Below are positions 63,361 through 64,000 of a stretch of 64,000 nucleotides of DNA, one piece after another. Both the position numbers and the translations under genes were made by a program. This stretch comes from Bacillota bacterium (GTDB lineage: Bacteria; Bacillota; Clostridia; Lachnospirales; Lachnospiraceae). The stretch is from contig JAEYLX010000049.1 of the NCBI GenBank assembly GCA_023407575.1, forward strand, positions 446,329-510,328, written 5' to 3'. The notes below the pieces were generated by a model. It made no database searches. It was not told the DNA's origin and saw only the letters and a program-made list of their open reading frames with translations. The first letter of the stretch is position 1. Each line of letters starts with the position of its first letter.

Positions 63361-64000
63361 ATGTCATATACCAGTGGTAGAAGTTATGGCTCCAGTAATA
63401 AGAATAATAAGGTGCCAAATTATAGCGCTAATTCTCAACCAACGGCTACGCCACAGCGCACTTCGAATACATCCTCTAAAACCGTAAGCAATACATCAAC
63501 GGGTATCAGAAAGACTACACCTATAAAAACAAATCAAATACCTAGCCCAGATTTGGGTTCTGGTCCATATCGGCCAGGTTCAGGAACAAGAATGACTCCA
63601 GGCACTACATCTCCTTCGCCAAATAACGGTACAACACCTACTCCCGGTTCGTCACCCATAATGCCAGGTATTACTCCTGCAACACAACAAGTTGTTCCTA
63701 ATAATCCAATCTTTCCAACCCCAGGCAGCACGAGAACAACTACGCCTAGCACTGGTACCACTCCTATGACTCCTCGTACTCCGCAGACTATGCCTGGCAC
63801 TGGCGCTACTCCTATGACTCCTCGTACTCCACAGACTATGCCCGGCACTGGCACTACTCCTATGACTCCTCGTACTCCGCAGACTATGCCCGGCACTGGC
63901 ACTACTCCTATGACTCCTGCTACTCCGCAGAATATGCCCGGTACTGGTGCCACTCCTATTGCCCCTCGTACTCCGCAGACTATTCCAGGGCCTCGAGCCA
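63361..64000 (+). CDS. Pro/Thr-rich protein with tandem repeats (runs off the window)
   Basis: The ATG at 63361 lies seven bases after AGGAG. 213 codons are open to the right edge. The N-terminus is Ser/Asn-rich (MSYTSGRSYGSSNKNN), then Pro/Thr/Gly-rich without a signal peptide. From residue 131 it consists of five 16-residue repeats (consensus GTGTTPMTPRTPQTMP). Such low-complexity proteins may be spore-coat or surface components; no function can be assigned. The opposite strand has a Gly/Val-rich open frame which is a shadow. Confidence 0.75.
   Translation, partial: MSYTSGRSYGSSNKNNKVPNYSANSQPTATPQRTSNTSSKTVSNTSTGIRKTTPIKTNQIPSPDLGSGPYRPGSGTRMTPGTTSPSPNNGTTPTPGSSPIMPGITPATQQVVPNNPIFPTPGSTRTTTPSTGTTPMTPRTPQTMPGTGATPMTPRTPQTMPGTGTTPMTPRTPQTMPGTGTTPMTPATPQNMPGTGATPIAPRTPQTIPGPRA
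63751..63996 (+). repeat. 48-bp tandem repeat array
   Basis: Five copies in phase with the reading frame. Copies 2-4 are almost identical at the DNA level; copy 5 has more changes. It continues towards the window edge with IPGPRA. Confidence 0.88.

Noticed and set aside
63534..63953. Gly/Val-rich open frame on the minus strand
   Set aside because: It is the shadow of the Pro/Thr repeat gene; it has no ribosome site, while the plus-strand frame has one.

Overview
The window comes from a low-GC, endospore-forming, motile Firmicute, most likely a Lachnospiraceae/Lachnoclostridium-type Clostridium. The evidence is the sporulation genes (spoIIE, yabP, yabQ, spoVT), CheX and a chemoreceptor, a germination-type subtilase, AGGAGG ribosome binding sites, and the Bacillus-like gene order spoVT-mazG-rqcP-yabP-yabQ-divIC-tRNA(Met)-spoIIE-tilS-hpt-ftsH. 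The species call is an inference from gene content and order.

Layout. 1-9.5 kb: the end of an ABC exporter operon (ATPase and FtsX-type permease), a sortase-type surface protein, two small P-loop kinases, a Csp-like subtilase, a nucleotidyltransferase and a small HTH protein. 9.56-20.91 kb: an 11.35-kb Tn7-like transposon. Both ends begin TGTTC, each end carries three copies of a GTTGGTACAT-type repeat, and the element is flanked by a perfect 5-bp duplication (ATAAT). It sits 9 nt beyond the stop codon of an rlmD-type rRNA methyltransferase gene. All that remains of its transposition genes is the 3' part of a tnsD/tniQ gene, so it cannot move by itself. Its cargo looks like decayed defence and toxin-immunity genes: a Rad50-like ATPase broken by an in-frame stop and a frameshift at Walker B, a truncated GHKL-like gene, a DUF4365-type nuclease with membrane and unknown partners, a PIN-like protein, and a row of small immunity-like genes, two of them dead.

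20.9-40.3 kb is ordinary chromosome: rlmD, yhaM, an HtrA-like protein that has lost catalytic His and Asp, mutS2, a two-component system, trmL, cheX, an Lrp regulator overlapping an aminotransferase, an AIR-synthase-like protein, a VanW/G5 cell-wall protein, nth, a B12/radical-SAM protein and a DUF2156 protein. 40.3-51.8 kb, read leftward, is the conserved sporulation/division/nucleotide cluster, with one tRNA-Met under a perfect sigma-A promoter. 51.9-64 kb holds a chemoreceptor, dtd-deoB, a PAP2 phosphatase, a glycosyltransferase, an M29 aminopeptidase, a large unrecognised exported protein, a SAM methyltransferase, and the start of a Pro/Thr-rich protein with 48-bp tandem repeats.

The transposon is the most interesting part. 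Its boundaries can be read to the base, and the broken genes show that it lost its transposition module and most of its main defence operon. A 250-bp piece related to its left-hand cargo also occurs outside it, at 7.3-7.6 kb, where it forms the 5' end of a chimeric kinase gene.
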